From contig DTYY01000042.1 in NCBI GenBank assembly GCA_012961645.1, positions 1-6,395 on the forward strand: a stretch of 6,395 nucleotides of DNA, given 5' to 3'. Made by a program: the position numbers and the translations under genes. Shown here piece after piece: positions 6,007 through 6,395 of the stretch. The first letter of the stretch is position 1; each line of letters opens with the position of its first letter. Origin of the DNA: Methanosarcinales archaeon (GTDB taxonomy: Archaea > Halobacteriota > Methanosarcinia > Methanosarcinales > Methanogasteraceae). Below the pieces are notes generated by a model. It was not told where the DNA came from. It was given only the letters and a program-made list of their open reading frames with translations, and made no database searches.

Positions 6007-6012
6007 ATATAA
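6007..6012 (-). promoter_or_regulatory. Archaeal TATA box of the toxin-antitoxin operon
   Basis: The minus strand reads TTATAT within GGGTTATATGGC. About 25 nt downstream is 5984-5981, which coincides with the toxin ATG at 5981. The transcript would therefore be leaderless, common in archaea. This agreement of promoter distance and start codon also argues against the ATG at 5996. Confidence 0.55.
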
Positions 6013-6069
6013 CCCACTTTTGTCAGCACTGCGAGAGTTGCGACCAGTTACTTATGGATTGTGAGTTTG

Positions 6070-6395
6070 TCATAGCGTTATCTCGCCACCCTTAGCCTGC
6101 AGGATCGTGAGGGCATCGAGGGGGGTGACGCTGCCCTCGCCACTGACGTCTGCTGCTGGATCGTATTCGCCGCTTGCTGCAATCTGGAGCGCGATTACGG
6201 CGTCCGCGGGGGTGATGTCACATCGCCGTTGAGATCGCCTTTCTTGCTCATAGGCAGGCTTGGACCGCCGTCATCCACAATCACGCCGTTTGCGGTGAGA
6301 TCATTATCGACGATACCACAGCAGTTCCCGTTGTGTCTGTAAACGCATGCGTCCAAAAGGTCGATTCTGTATAATTTCGTAAACATTTATGTACA
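6070..6395 (-). pseudogene. 3' end of a dockerin-like domain gene, frameshifted; 5' part possibly outside the window
   Basis: Dockerin domains are paired EF-hand-like calcium-binding repeats on secreted proteins that bind cohesins. The minus strand has KGDLNGD in one frame (ending near 6222). It continues in another frame as DITPADAVIALQIAASGEYD, then PAADVSGEGSVTPLDALTIL, then QAKGGEITL and a TGA at 6072-6070. Two loop-helix repeats (DLNGD..ITPADAVIALQ and DVSGEGSVTPLDALTILQ) make a complete domain once one base is restored at about 6219-6224 (GATGTGAC expected as GATGGTGAC). Without it, the first frame ends about nine codons later. Upstream in the first frame there are 56 codons from ATG 6386 (including NGNCCGIVDNDLTANGV) that I cannot assign, preceded by a TAA. 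No signal peptide is visible, so the real start may be beyond the window or the gene may be broken again. A sequencing error is an alternative to true decay. Confidence 0.7.

Noticed and set aside
1..6395. tRNA, rRNA, CRISPR arrays, insertion-sequence transposases
   Set aside because: I saw no regularly spaced repeats, no tRNA-like cloverleaf signatures and no transposase motifs on either strand when reading through. A tool-based scan was not possible.

Overview
The window looks like chromosome from a methanogen-type or anaerobic-methanotroph-type euryarchaeon. The evidence is a beta-RFA-P synthase gene (tetrahydromethanopterin biosynthesis), an archaea-specific DUF373 membrane protein, an archaeal COG1340-type coiled-coil protein, and archaeal-style promoters with leaderless or weak-SD starts. 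Dockerin-like and NosD-like protein fragments at the right would suit an ANME-1/Methanosarcinales-type genome, but genus cannot be fixed from the sequence alone. Every gene I can support is on the minus strand, so transcription runs from high to low coordinates.

Layout from right to left. At 6395-6070 is the 3' end of a dockerin-like gene, broken by one frameshift. At 5981-5736 is a decayed DUF4258-type toxin gene. At 5730-5548 is its intact partner, a YgiT-type zinc-finger antitoxin. At about 5454-5309 is a short remnant with a NosD-like C-terminal motif and a collapsed dockerin end. From 5301 leftward the content changes to intact housekeeping genes: mptG (5301-4330), then a 112-nt gap with a possible promoter, then a tightly packed block serB - COG1340 coiled-coil - DUF373 membrane protein - gpmI (4214-104). 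A T-rich terminator candidate follows gpmI at 84-89.

In the core block, serB overlaps the coiled-coil gene by 7 nt and carries that gene's Shine-Dalgarno sequence in its last codons. The coiled-coil and DUF373 genes are 4 nt apart, and DUF373 overlaps gpmI by 23-59 nt depending on the gpmI start. This fits co-transcription and translational coupling. gpmI (3-phosphoglycerate to 2-phosphoglycerate) and serB (phosphoserine to serine) both act on branches from 3-phosphoglycerate. The coiled-coil and DUF373 proteins have no known function that the sequence reveals.

The right-hand 1.1 kb is accessory and decaying. It holds two dockerin-type remnants flanking a toxin-antitoxin module whose toxin is broken and whose antitoxin is intact. 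A perfect 12-bp palindrome abuts the toxin start, and a 13/15-matching inverted copy lies 3 nt past the antitoxin stop. I found no RNA genes, CRISPR arrays or transposase genes.
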